Assembly (NCBI GenBank): GCA_029851945.1
Contig: JARKUZ010000047.1
Span: 1-64,000, forward strand
Reading direction: 5' to 3'
DNA from: Terrisporobacter sp.
Lineage (GTDB): Bacteria; Bacillota_A; Clostridia; Peptostreptococcales; Peptostreptococcaceae
DNA: 64,000 nucleotides
Shown here: positions 37,227 to 47,719 of the stretch, piece after piece
Layout: each line of letters opens with the position of its first letter
How positions within the stretch are numbered: the first letter of the stretch is position 1
The notes under the pieces: generated by a model
The model's database searches: none
What the model was told of the DNA's origin: nothing
Seen by the model: only the letters and a program-made list of their open reading frames with translations
Translations under genes and position numbers: made by a program

Positions 37227-37258
37227 TTAATAATAATTATATCACAAATGATTATTAA
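37227..37258. promoter_or_regulatory. Candidate LysR operator
   Basis: Inverted repeat TTAATAAT-N16-ATTATTAA centred between the divergent LysR and YeiH genes, with T-N-A symmetry. AT-rich context makes chance occurrence possible. Confidence 0.4.
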
Positions 37259-37359
37259 TATAATTAATGGTTATTATTTTTATTATTTATTTTACTTATG
37301 AATAGGGTAAATGTATACTAAAAACATAGACGAGGACGAAAAGAAAGAAGGTATTATAA

Positions 37360-38412
37360 ATGGATATTTCAAAAGGATCAGTAAAGAATAATAAAAAATT
37401 TCAATATATAAAAGAAGTAAAAGAAATATTACCAGGTTTAGGTGTATCAGTGTTAATAGGTTTAGCAAGTATGTTAATTGCTAAGGCAGTTCCTAAAATA
37501 GGAGCAGCAACTATATCTATATTTTTAGGTATGTTAGTAGGTAACTTATTCTTAAATCAAAAAGTATTTCATAAAGGCTATAAATTCTCAGAAACTGATT
37601 TATTATCGTATTCTATAGTATTATTAGGAGCAACTTTAAGTATATCAACTCTAATGGAATTAGGATTCAATGGTATATTATTTATAGTAATTCAAATGGC
37701 TATAACTATAATAGGGGCTTTATATATAGGAAAAAAATTAGGGTTTGGAGAAAATTTTAGATACCTAATGGCAGCAGGTAATGCAGTATGTGGGTCATCT
37801 GCTATAGCGGCTACAGCTCCAGTAATTGAAGCAGAAGATAAGGATAAAGGTATATCTATAACAATAGTAAATGTTACAGGAATATTTTTAATGTTTTTAC
37901 TGCCATTAATATCAGATTGGTTATATAATCTTGAGCTTGTAAAAACATCGGCTATAATAGGTGGTACATTACAATCAGTAGGACAAGTTGTTGCAAGTGG
38001 TGCTATGGTAAGTGAGCATGTAAAAGATTTATCTACGATATTTAAAATAGTAAGAGTTATACTTTTAGTAGTTGTAGTATTCACTTTTGGTCATTTAAAA
38101 AATAAATCAAATGCTGAAATAGTAGAGGAAGAAATTCAAGATACTAAAAAAGGTAAAATAAAAGTTCCTTGGTATGTATTAGGATTTTTTATAACATGTG
38201 CTTTATTTTCTACAAATATTATATCTCCAGATGTATCACATATTTGTAAACTATTAAGCAATAAATTAGAAATAATAGCATTAGCAGCGATTGGATTAAG
38301 AGTAAATATAAAAGATTTAGTAAAACAAGGTAAGGCAGTATCTTTATATGGATTATTTGTAGGTATTTTACAAGTAGTTACTGCAGTTACTTTAATAGGA
38401 ATATTATTATAA
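37360..38412 (+). CDS. yeiH: YeiH/UPF0324 family putative sulphate/sulphonate exporter
   Basis: 350-aa polytopic protein with ~10 hydrophobic segments. GVSVLIGLASMLIAKAVPKI, ILLGATLSISTLMELGFNGI and MAAGNAVCGSSAIAATAPVI are hallmarks of the PSE (UPF0324) family. The cysteine in AVCGSSAIA is conserved. Family function is not firmly established. SD AAGAAGG; monocistronic. Confidence 0.88.
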   Translation: MDISKGSVKNNKKFQYIKEVKEILPGLGVSVLIGLASMLIAKAVPKIGAATISIFLGMLVGNLFLNQKVFHKGYKFSETDLLSYSIVLLGATLSISTLMELGFNGILFIVIQMAITIIGALYIGKKLGFGENFRYLMAAGNAVCGSSAIAATAPVIEAEDKDKGISITIVNVTGIFLMFLLPLISDWLYNLELVKTSAIIGGTLQSVGQVVASGAMVSEHVKDLSTIFKIVRVILLVVVVFTFGHLKNKSNAEIVEEEIQDTKKGKIKVPWYVLGFFITCALFSTNIISPDVSHICKLLSNKLEIIALAAIGLRVNIKDLVKQGKAVSLYGLFVGILQVVTAVTLIGILL

Positions 38413-38441
38413 AAGAGTGTTCATATGAACACTCTTTTATA
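38409..38441. terminator. Bidirectional terminator after yeiH
   Basis: AAAAGAGTGTTCAT / ATGAACACTCTTTT perfect palindrome with A/T flanks; shared with the convergent antiporter gene. Confidence 0.88.
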
Positions 38442-38494
38442 ATGTGAACATCAATTGTTTATTAAGTAAAGAAAGTTTAGTTATTCAAATAATA

Positions 38495-39754
38495 TTATAA
38501 GTTATGAGATTTATTTTCAGAAGTATCTTCCAATAAGTCGAGTTTTTTAGCTATAAGCTTAGTTGTACTACCTTGGACTATTAAGGTGATTAGGATAGCC
38601 ATAAATGTGATAGAAGAGATTATCTCGTAACCAGGGATTTTCATAGTAGAAATTATACCGCAAAGTGCAGCAGGTATAACTCCGGTTTCTCTCACCCACA
38701 TCATAAATAACAATTCTTTTTTTGTCCACATTGCTTTTCTGTCAGGGATAGCGCATATCAGAATACAGATTGGTCTTATTATAAAAATAAATGCTAAAAC
38801 AACCAATAATGATGGTAGGAAATATTTTGTTAATACAATTAATTCAACTTGACTACCTAAAATAATGAATATAGCCATACGACATAAGGTTCCTAGGGTT
38901 TCAGCAACATAAAAATCAGCATCGTATGATTTTTGAGACAGCCAAATCTTGAAATTTTTTTTATTACCTGTAATTATTCCAACTATAAAGCAAGCCATAT
39001 AGCCACTTCCACCAAATTTAGTTGCAATTTCATAAGCTATAATAACTGAAAGGATAGATATTATTGGAGCAAAATCCTTAAAAACACCATAAGGTTTATC
39101 GTTGACTAGTTTTAAAAGGACAATACCAGTAATACAGCCAACTACAGAACCCACAATAATCATTATGGATAAATCCCATATATTTTGCGTCAAAGAAAAT
39201 TTACCAGAAAGTAAAATTGTAACAATTGCAGATGTCAAAATAGCTCCAGTAGCATCATTAAATGCCGATTCACTTATAACTGTTTGTGCCACCTTATCTT
39301 TAACTTTAATTTTATTAAAAATAGGTACTAATGTAGCAGGGTCAGTAGATGAAATTATTGAACCTATGAGTAGAGCTGTAATAAAAGGAATCTGGAAGTT
39401 AAATTTTACAAATTGACTTACTAAAATAGATGAAACAATGACACCTAATGTAGAAAGCAAAAAAACAGTTATTTTTACATTTTTTAATATTTTTAAATTG
39501 ATTTCTTTTCCGCCTAAATAAAGTATAAAGGCAGAACCGAAAGTAAGGATAAGTTGCTTTTCTAGTTCGAAATAACTAAGATCTATCATTTCAAGAAAAT
39601 AGGGCCCTAGTAAAATACCTGCTAGTAGAAATAAAACAACATCAGGTATTTTTAGTGATTCACTTAATTTACTACAAATAATACCGGTCATAGCAACAAT
39701 TGCAAAGGTTATAAGTAAATTATTACTCGCTATAATTTGAATAGAATCTTCCAT
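38495..39754 (-). CDS. Cation:proton antiporter, CPA family
   Basis: 419 aa, 12 or 13 hydrophobic segments. Motifs IPDVVLFLLAGILLGPYFLE, GSIISSTDPATLVPIFNK (the DP ion-binding pair) and SESAFNDATGAILTSAIVTI are typical of Na+(K+)/H+ antiporters of the CPA1/CPA2 type. It lacks a C-terminal TrkA/RCK domain. Role: pH and cation homeostasis; the ion is not determinable. SD GAGGTG; monocistronic on the minus strand. Confidence 0.9.
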   Translation of the reverse strand: MEDSIQIIASNNLLITFAIVAMTGIICSKLSESLKIPDVVLFLLAGILLGPYFLEMIDLSYFELEKQLILTFGSAFILYLGGKEINLKILKNVKITVFLLSTLGVIVSSILVSQFVKFNFQIPFITALLIGSIISSTDPATLVPIFNKIKVKDKVAQTVISESAFNDATGAILTSAIVTILLSGKFSLTQNIWDLSIMIIVGSVVGCITGIVLLKLVNDKPYGVFKDFAPIISILSVIIAYEIATKFGGSGYMACFIVGIITGNKKNFKIWLSQKSYDADFYVAETLGTLCRMAIFIILGSQVELIVLTKYFLPSLLVVLAFIFIIRPICILICAIPDRKAMWTKKELLFMMWVRETGVIPAALCGIISTMKIPGYEIISSITFMAILITLIVQGSTTKLIAKKLDLLEDTSENKSHNL

Positions 39755-39908
39755 TTAAAACACCTCACATTTTAAAATATTAATACTATAAAAATAATAT
39801 TATTTTTTATAGTATTAATATTTTTGAAAAATGGAACTGTATAATATTATTAAAAAATTATCAAATAGTTATTTTAAATATATAGTTCATTAAAGATTGT
39901 CCATATAA

Positions 39909-39937
39909 AAAGGGAATGTAGTTTACACTACATTCCT
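39909..39937 (-). terminator. Terminator of the deoxynucleoside kinase pair
   Basis: Minus strand: GGAATGTAGT-GTA-AACTACATTCC followed by CTTTTTATA; overlaps the stop codon of the second kinase. Confidence 0.8.
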
Positions 39938-40581
39938 AAAATTCTCTTTATTTCATTGCATAACAGGTCTACATGATCTGGGTTATTTACTAAATCTACC
40001 TTATCTATATTTACATATAGCACAGGTGATTGATCATATTCAGATATCCATTTTTCATATCTGTTGTGAAGATTTTTCCAATATTCTATATCAACGGCTT
40101 TTTCCATTTCACGCCCCCTAAGACCTATTCTATGAATTATAGTATCTATAGAACCATCTAAATATATCATTAAGTCAGGTCTTCTAAGATGAGGAACCAT
40201 ATCATTAAATAAATCTCTGTAAGTTATATAATCTCTTTTAGTCATTTTTCCGTTATCATATAAATTTCTAGCAAATATCTCTACATCTTCATATATACTT
40301 CTATCTTGTATATTGTTTAATCCGTTACAATCTATTTCCTTTTGTTGTTTGAATCTTTGAGCTAAGAAATATAACTGAAGGTGGAATCCCCATTTATTTT
40401 GGTCTTTATAGAAATCTTCTAAGTATGGATTACCATCGACTTTTTCAAAATGAGTTTCAAAATCTAATTTTTCACCAATTATCTTTGTTAAAGTTGACTT
40501 TCCTGCACCAACATTTCCTGCTACTGTTATGAATAAATCCCTATTTAGAGGCTTATTACATTGATTTACTAAATTAAACAT
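39928..40581 (-). CDS. dck: Deoxyadenosine/deoxycytidine kinase-type deoxynucleoside kinase
   Basis: Phosphorylates deoxynucleosides for salvage. P-loop VAGNVGAGKSTLT near residues 20-32, the DRS motif in NIQDRSIYEDVEIFARN, and lid arginines in HRIGLRGREMEK. 217 aa. Together with the partner kinase it mirrors dck-dgk in Bacillus. It overlaps the upstream gene by 13 bases. Substrate preference between dA, dC and dG is inferred from pairing. Confidence 0.85.
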   Translation of the reverse strand: MFNLVNQCNKPLNRDLFITVAGNVGAGKSTLTKIIGEKLDFETHFEKVDGNPYLEDFYKDQNKWGFHLQLYFLAQRFKQQKEIDCNGLNNIQDRSIYEDVEIFARNLYDNGKMTKRDYITYRDLFNDMVPHLRRPDLMIYLDGSIDTIIHRIGLRGREMEKAVDIEYWKNLHNRYEKWISEYDQSPVLYVNIDKVDLVNNPDHVDLLCNEIKRILGM

Positions 40582-41237
40582 GCTGTTTCTCCTTCTAATG
40601 CCTTTATTGCATTTTCTACCTTATCTATTATAAACTGTCTATCCTCTTCTTTGTTTAAGAAGTCTAGATTTGAATTATCTATTTCAATTATCAATGGCTC
40701 TTTACCTACAAAGTTATGTTTTATAGATAAAGGGTTAAAGTAATATTTATATTCTGTGCTTAGTTCATGTATATAATTTCTATCCATTTGCCTTTCAAAG
40801 CTTCTATCCCTCATAGCTATTCTTTTCATTAAGACATCTGTATTAGAGTTTAAGTAGATAACTATATCTGGTTGAGGTAGATCATTTACAAATATATTGT
40901 ACATTTGCTTATATCTATGGAATTGATTATTATCAAGAGTTATACCAGCAAATATAAGATTTTTTATTATATGGTAATCACTAACAACTCCATGAGACTT
41001 ATTTAATTGGTTTTTTTCTATATCTTCTAATTGTTTTACCCTATTAAATAGAAAAAATGCTTCTGTTTGTAAAGCATATTCTTTTATATCAGTATAAAAT
41101 TTTGATAAAAAAGGATTCTCTTCTACAATCTCCCTAAGAAGAGTATAACCGAAATGTTCATTAAGTATGGTTGCTAAAGTAGTTTTCCCAACACCGATAG
41201 GCCCCTCTATAGCAATAAATATTCCTCTATTTTTCAT
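40569..41237 (-). CDS. dgk: Deoxyguanosine kinase-type deoxynucleoside kinase
   Basis: Second member of the pair, 222 aa. P-loop IEGPIGVGKTTLA near residues 10-22, lid AMRDRSFERQMDRNY, and the SDYHIIKNLIFAGI segment. Starts at ATG 41237 with AAGGTG upstream; translated ahead of dck on the same message. Purine deoxynucleoside salvage fits the purine-rich content of the rest of the window. Confidence 0.85.
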   Translation of the reverse strand: MKNRGIFIAIEGPIGVGKTTLATILNEHFGYTLLREIVEENPFLSKFYTDIKEYALQTEAFFLFNRVKQLEDIEKNQLNKSHGVVSDYHIIKNLIFAGITLDNNQFHRYKQMYNIFVNDLPQPDIVIYLNSNTDVLMKRIAMRDRSFERQMDRNYIHELSTEYKYYFNPLSIKHNFVGKEPLIIEIDNSNLDFLNKEEDRQFIIDKVENAIKALEGETACLI

Positions 41238-41412
41238 ATGAAATCACCTTCTAAAAATAATATCTTTTGTATTTTATCAGAAAAAAATTTTAAATTCTAC
41301 TCTAGAATTTTTAGGAAAAATTTGATAGATAGAATATAAGAAGATTTAATTTATATAAAATATGGGTAAATTAGTATTATTAAGAATAATTACAAAAAAG
41401 GAGTATATATAT

Positions 41413-42288
41413 ATGAAAGTTTATGAAGAAAATAATACAGTAATACTAGAAGATGTAGCAGATTTTAATCCTAAGCATATATTTGAATGTGGGCAATGCT
41501 TTAGATGGCATAAAGAGGCAGATAACTCATATACTGGGGTTGCAAAAGGTAGGGTAATAAATGTATCTCAAAAAAATAACAAAGTTTACTTAGATAATAC
41601 AAATTTAAAGGATTTTGAAGATATTTGGTATAATTACTTTGATTTAGGAACAAATTACACAGATATAAAAAATACTCTAAAAAATATGGATGACCATTTA
41701 AATAAGGCATCTGAGTTTGGTTATGGTATAAGGATATTAAAACAAGATGGATGGGAAATGTTAATTTCATTTATAATATCTTCTAACAATAGAATTCCGA
41801 TGATACAAAAAGCAATAGAAAATCTATCAAGAAATTATGGATCTTATATAGGGAATTATAGAGGCAAGGATTATTTTGCTTTTCCAACACCAGAAGAGTT
41901 AAACAAGGCTTCACAAGAAGAAATAAGAGCATGTCAAACTGGTTTTAGAGATAAATACATAAAAAGTACAACTGAGAATGTAATAAAAGATAATGAAAAT
42001 ATATCTGGATATACAAGTTTAAGTACTGATGACTGTATAAAAGAATTAAAGAAATTTAATGGAGTAGGTCCAAAGGTAGCAGACTGTATAGCTTTATTTG
42101 GAATGCAAAAGTATGACACTTTCCCTGTTGATGTATGGGTAAAAAGAGTTATGCAAGAATTTTATGTAAGTGAAGATATGAGCTTACCTAAAATGAGAAC
42201 TTATGCTATTGATAAATTTGGTAATTTAGCTGGGTTTGCACAACAGTATCTATTCTATTATGCAAGGGAGCTTGGTATAGGCAGATAA
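41413..42288 (+). CDS. ogg: 8-oxoguanine DNA glycosylase/lyase, OGG1 type
   Basis: Removes 8-oxoguanine opposite C and nicks the strand. N-terminal TBP-like domain (FNPKHIFECGQCFRW), then helix-hairpin-helix LKKFNGVGPKVADCIALFG and the catalytic lysine (GFRDKYIKS) and aspartate (FPVDVWVKR). 291 aa, ATG 41413 with AAGGAG; a 17-codon extension lacks an SD. It resembles the Clostridium OGG group that replaces MutM. cls follows after 16 bases and may be co-transcribed. Confidence 0.9.
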   Translation: MKVYEENNTVILEDVADFNPKHIFECGQCFRWHKEADNSYTGVAKGRVINVSQKNNKVYLDNTNLKDFEDIWYNYFDLGTNYTDIKNTLKNMDDHLNKASEFGYGIRILKQDGWEMLISFIISSNNRIPMIQKAIENLSRNYGSYIGNYRGKDYFAFPTPEELNKASQEEIRACQTGFRDKYIKSTTENVIKDNENISGYTSLSTDDCIKELKKFNGVGPKVADCIALFGMQKYDTFPVDVWVKRVMQEFYVSEDMSLPKMRTYAIDKFGNLAGFAQQYLFYYARELGIGR

Positions 42289-42304
42289 AGATGAGGTATA
42301 AATT

Positions 42305-43795
42305 ATGAGTATTGGAGCTTTTTTGTTTTTAAGCTACTTAACCATATCGTATATTGTTGGAGCGATTATCTCTATGTCTATAATACTTGAGAATAGAGAT
42401 CCTGCTAGAACTGTTACGTGGTTACTAATTTTTATATTACTTCCAGGGATAGGTTTAGTTATATATGCTATATTAGGAAGAAATATAAGAAAGAGAAAAT
42501 TATTTAAAACTCAGCAGTTAGCTAGTAGCATAAGAGAAGACAAAGTATTTGAAAACTTAGAGAGAATAGAGGAAATCGCAAATATAGAACAAAGTACAAT
42601 TAATACAAATCAATTACTAAATGAAAATATAGAAGACTATAGTAAAAAAAGGGTAATAAATTTACTACTTAATACAGGAAAACTTCCATTTACGACGAAT
42701 AATAAAATAAGTGTATATATTGATGGAAATGAAAAATTTAAAAATCTTTTAGAAGACATAAAAAATGCAAAAGAGCATATACATTTAGAATACTTCATTA
42801 TAAAAGATAGTGAAATAGGAAGAAAATTAAAAGAGTTACTAATCAAAAAATCCAATGAGGGTGTAAAGATAAGAATATTATATGACGATGTAGGATGTTG
42901 GAGATTTTGGTTTAATAGAAAATTTTTTAATGAAATGAAGAGAAATGGAATAGAAATAGTAGCATTTTTACCAGCTAAGTTTCCAATGATGGGTGGAAAA
43001 TTAAATTATAGAAATCATAGAAAGTTGGCTATAATAGATGGAAAAATAGGATACACTGGTGGACTAAATATAGGCGATGAATATATGGGTAAGAATAAAA
43101 AGTTTGGATACTGGAGAGATACTCATATAAAAATAGAAGGAACTTCAGTATACATGCTACAAACGATATTTTTAACAGATTGGTATTATACAACAAAAGA
43201 GATTATATCAGAAGATAAATATTTCCCAAGTCCTAAAAAATGTGGTCATAGTATGGTCCAAATAATAGCTAGTGGGCCTGATAGTGATTGGGAATCTATA
43301 CATTATGCTTATTTTTGTGCTATCTGCCAAGCTAAAAAAAGTATTTATATAGAAACTCCATATTTTATACCAGATGAAAGTTTGCTCATAGCACTTAAAA
43401 GTGCAGCCTTAAGTGGAGTAGATGTAAGAATCGTATTTCCGAAGATAGCTGATCATAAAATAGTCAATAATGCTTCCTATTCATACTTTGATGATATATT
43501 AAAATCGGGGGGGAAAGTTTATTTATATACAAAAGGATTTATACATTCAAAAATAATGATAATAGATGATAAAATAGCATCTACAGGGTCTGCAAATATG
43601 GATTTAAGAAGTTTTATGCTTAACTTCGAAATAAATGCATTTATATATGATAAAGAAATTGTAGAAAGAATGAGTAAAGATTTTTTTGAGGATTTAAAGA
43701 ATAGCGAAGAGTTAACATTAGATGAATTTTCTAAGCGTAAATTAGGTAAAAAGGTTAGAGAATCAATAGCTAGATTGTTTTCACCTATATTATAA
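42305..43795 (+). CDS. cls: Cardiolipin synthase
   Basis: Phospholipase D-fold enzyme that joins two phosphatidylglycerols. Two N-terminal transmembrane segments (residues ~5-25, ~38-58, with NRDPARTVTWLLIFILLPGI) are followed by two HKD motifs: HRKLAIIDG with H238 and HSKIMIIDD with H414. 496 aa, standard ClsA type. Confidence 0.93.
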   Translation: MSIGAFLFLSYLTISYIVGAIISMSIILENRDPARTVTWLLIFILLPGIGLVIYAILGRNIRKRKLFKTQQLASSIREDKVFENLERIEEIANIEQSTINTNQLLNENIEDYSKKRVINLLLNTGKLPFTTNNKISVYIDGNEKFKNLLEDIKNAKEHIHLEYFIIKDSEIGRKLKELLIKKSNEGVKIRILYDDVGCWRFWFNRKFFNEMKRNGIEIVAFLPAKFPMMGGKLNYRNHRKLAIIDGKIGYTGGLNIGDEYMGKNKKFGYWRDTHIKIEGTSVYMLQTIFLTDWYYTTKEIISEDKYFPSPKKCGHSMVQIIASGPDSDWESIHYAYFCAICQAKKSIYIETPYFIPDESLLIALKSAALSGVDVRIVFPKIADHKIVNNASYSYFDDILKSGGKVYLYTKGFIHSKIMIIDDKIASTGSANMDLRSFMLNFEINAFIYDKEIVERMSKDFFEDLKNSEELTLDEFSKRKLGKKVRESIARLFSPIL

Positions 43796-43811
43796 AATTT
43801 AACAAAAACTA

Positions 43812-43840
43812 TTGAAAAATATGGGAAGTTAATATATTAT
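43812..43840 (+). promoter_or_regulatory. groESL promoter
   Basis: TTGAAA (43812-43817), 17-base spacer, TATTAT (43835-43840), immediately before the CIRCE operator. Confidence 0.75.
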
Positions 43841-43848
43841 AATAATTG

Positions 43849-43875
43849 TTAGCACTCTAATCTAAAGAGTGATAA
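43849..43875 (+). promoter_or_regulatory. CIRCE operator (HrcA binding site)
   Basis: TTAGCACTC-N9-GAGTGATAA; one base differs from the consensus right arm GAGTGCTAA. Outer bases extend the symmetry (TTGTTAG / TAACAA). Confidence 0.95.
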
Positions 43876-43933
43876 CAATTATTTTGTTTATAATAAATTT
43901 TACATATTTACAATTCATTTAGGAGGGAAAAAT

Positions 43934-44218
43934 ATGAAAATAAGACCATTAGCTGACAGAGTAGTTATTAAGATGTTAGAAGCAGAAGAAAAAACTGCAA
44001 GTGGTATAGTTTTACCAGGAGCTGCTAAAGAAAAGCCACAAATGGCTGAAGTTTTAGAAGTAGGACCAGGTGGAATAGTTGACGGAAAAGAAATAGTTAT
44101 GGAATTAAAAGTTGGAGATAAAGTTTTATTCCAAAAATATGCAGGAACAGAAGTTAAAATAGATGGGCAAGAGTACACAATATTAAGACAAAGTGAAATA
44201 CTAGCAGTAGTTGAATAA
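43934..44218 (+). CDS. groES: Co-chaperonin GroES
   Basis: 94-aa lid of the GroEL chamber. The KIRPLADRVVIKMLEAEEKT start, mobile loop (TASGIVLPGAAKEKPQMAEV) and VLFQKYAGTEVKIDGQEYTI end are typical. SD TAGGAGGG. A minus-strand frame across it is an artefact. Confidence 0.97.
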   Translation: MKIRPLADRVVIKMLEAEEKTASGIVLPGAAKEKPQMAEVLEVGPGGIVDGKEIVMELKVGDKVLFQKYAGTEVKIDGQEYTILRQSEILAVVE

Positions 44219-44224
44219 TAATAG

Positions 44225-45862
<1,638 letters not shown>

Positions 45863-45882
45863 ATATAATTTACAAAAATATG

Positions 45883-45915
45883 AAAAGCTACCTCAATATT
45901 GAGGTAGCTTTTTGC
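45883..45915 (+). terminator. Terminator of groESL
   Basis: AAAAGCTACCTCAATATTGAGGTAGCTTTTT, perfect palindrome with T-run. Confidence 0.9.
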
Positions 45916-45964
45916 TAATTAAATTTTTATTTCCAATGAACTATATGTGTAAAGTGTATGTATG

Positions 45965-46501
45965 CTAGATTTTTAGGTTTATGTATTTATCCTTTAAATT
46001 ATCTTTATATAGATTTCTTAAATTATTTATAGTATCAGTATCTAGATTTGTTTTATTTATTAATGTAGCTTGATTAATATTAAAATAAGTAATAAAGTAA
46101 TGATTAGACTCAAATACTTTATAAATCTGGTTATATTTAATCTTTATTTCACCTTCAAATACTGAATTATTAACTACTATAAAATCATTATAAAAATCTA
46201 ATGTTTCTTGAGTATTAAATGTCCCAGTAGCATCAGTTTTAATCCTTTTATTAATTCTTGACTCAATACGAATAAGTATCAGAGATATAAATATAAATGA
46301 TAATAATATAAATATAATAAAGAAACTTTTTAAAGAGAAAGAACCCTCACTATATATACAAAATATAGAGATAGAAAAAAGCAATAAAATCATCTTGAAA
46401 ATAGCAAATTTATCTTTGAAAAATGTTGATATGTACAAAAAATGTCTATAATCCTTTTTATTCAGGTTTGATTCTATTGTAAATAATTTAGATGTATTCA
46501 T
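45965..46501 (-). CDS. Membrane protein with a YcxB-like C-terminal domain
   Basis: 178 aa from ATG 46501 (AGG-containing SD weak). Two hydrophobic segments (~residues 35-55 and ~60-78) are followed by a soluble domain (FNTQETLDFYNDFIVVNNSV, YNQIYKVFESNHYFITYF) that looks like the YcxB-like C-terminal domain. Function unknown; the family is widespread in Firmicutes. AT-rich and isolated between groEL and larB. Confidence 0.68.
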   Translation of the reverse strand: MNTSKLFTIESNLNKKDYRHFLYISTFFKDKFAIFKMILLLFSISIFCIYSEGSFSLKSFFIIFILLSFIFISLILIRIESRINKRIKTDATGTFNTQETLDFYNDFIVVNNSVFEGEIKIKYNQIYKVFESNHYFITYFNINQATLINKTNLDTDTINNLRNLYKDNLKDKYINLKI

Positions 46502-46946
46502 AAAAAACCTCATTTCTTTAGCAATATACAAGTACATTATATAATCAAATTCAATAGATTACAAATGAGTAAATAGTAAAGAGATTAATCATCAAATTAG
46601 CTTGAAATAGAAATGAGCACATATAAAAATGATAAATTAAATAATTTAAAATTAAGTAGGTTATGAATACAATCTTCATCACACACAAAATTAGTATTAT
46701 GTATTATACAAAAGTCTTTATTTAAGTCATATTGATAACCGAGAAAGAGGAAAGTACTTTGATAATGGAAATAAATTTTGATTCTATAAATAAAATAATT
46801 GAATCGATTTAACATGGAGATCTAGATATAATAGTTGTTATTTTTGAATGAAAAATAACAATTAACTAACTAATTATAATTATGGAAAAATAATATATAT
46901 AGGGCTATAATTTAAAGTATAAATTATAAAGTGAAAGGGGTAAGCT
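46502..46946. other. Non-coding spacer before larB
   Basis: About 445 AT-rich bases with no gene I can support. A 72-codon minus-strand frame (46597-46815) lacks an SD and has no family features. A 16-codon plus-strand frame near 46767 could be the tail of a lost gene. The larB promoter must lie near the right end. Confidence 0.35.
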
Positions 46947-47690
46947 ATGGACTTAAGGGAATTATTAAGTGAATTTAAAAATGATAATCTAGATATAGAA
47001 GAAGCGTTAGATAAGCTAAAAAAGCTACCCTATGAAGATTTAGGGTATGCCAATATAGATCATCACAGACAAATAAGAAATGGATACCCAGAAGTCATCT
47101 ATTGTGAAGGAAAAAGTGATGAACAAATAATAGGTATTATAGAAAAGATGTATGAAAAAGGATCTAACATATTAGGTACTAGATGTAGATTAGAAACATA
47201 TGAGAGAATCAAATCTATATATGATAATTGTGAATATGATAAAATATGTAAAATCCTAAAGATAAACAATCATCCTATAGAAAATAAGGGAAAAGGAAAA
47301 ATATTAGTTGTTACAGGTGGAACTTCTGATATACCCGTAGCAGATGAAGTATATCATACTGCTAAGTTCTTAGGTAATGATGTTGGGAGAATATATGATG
47401 TAGGTGTAGCAGGAATACATAGACTACTATATAGGACAGAAGAGTTACAAAGTGCAAGAGTAATAGTAGCAGTTGCTGGTATGGAAGGTGCTTTACCTAG
47501 TGTAGTAGGAGGACTTGTAGATGTACCAGTTATAGCAGTTCCAACTTCAGTTGGGTATGGTGCCAACTTTAATGGCTTATCAGCTCTTTTAACTATGTTA
47601 AATAGTTGTGCATCTGGAATATCAGTGGTAAACATAGATAATGGATTTGGTGCAGGATACTTGGCATCTATGATAAATAAATTAGATTAA
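46947..47690 (+). CDS. larB: LarB, pyridinium-3,5-biscarboxylic acid mononucleotide synthase
   Basis: First enzyme of the nickel-pincer nucleotide cofactor pathway: carboxylates and hydrolyses nicotinic acid adenine dinucleotide. The C-terminal PurE-like fold has VTGGTSDIPVADEVYHTA, AGMEGALPSVVGGLVDVPVI and GYGANFNGLSALLTML. 247 aa. larC follows after about 30 bases. larE and larA are not in the window. Confidence 0.93.
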   Translation: MDLRELLSEFKNDNLDIEEALDKLKKLPYEDLGYANIDHHRQIRNGYPEVIYCEGKSDEQIIGIIEKMYEKGSNILGTRCRLETYERIKSIYDNCEYDKICKILKINNHPIENKGKGKILVVTGGTSDIPVADEVYHTAKFLGNDVGRIYDVGVAGIHRLLYRTEELQSARVIVAVAGMEGALPSVVGGLVDVPVIAVPTSVGYGANFNGLSALLTMLNSCASGISVVNIDNGFGAGYLASMINKLD

Positions 47691-47719
47691 AACAGCAATT
47701 AACGTCAAGGAGTTGTATT

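Noticed and set aside
43915..44178. Minus-strand ORF across groES
   Set aside because: Shadow of groES codon structure with no SD.
46597..46815. Minus-strand 72-codon ORF
   Set aside because: No SD, no membrane or domain features, biased composition from AT-rich spacer.
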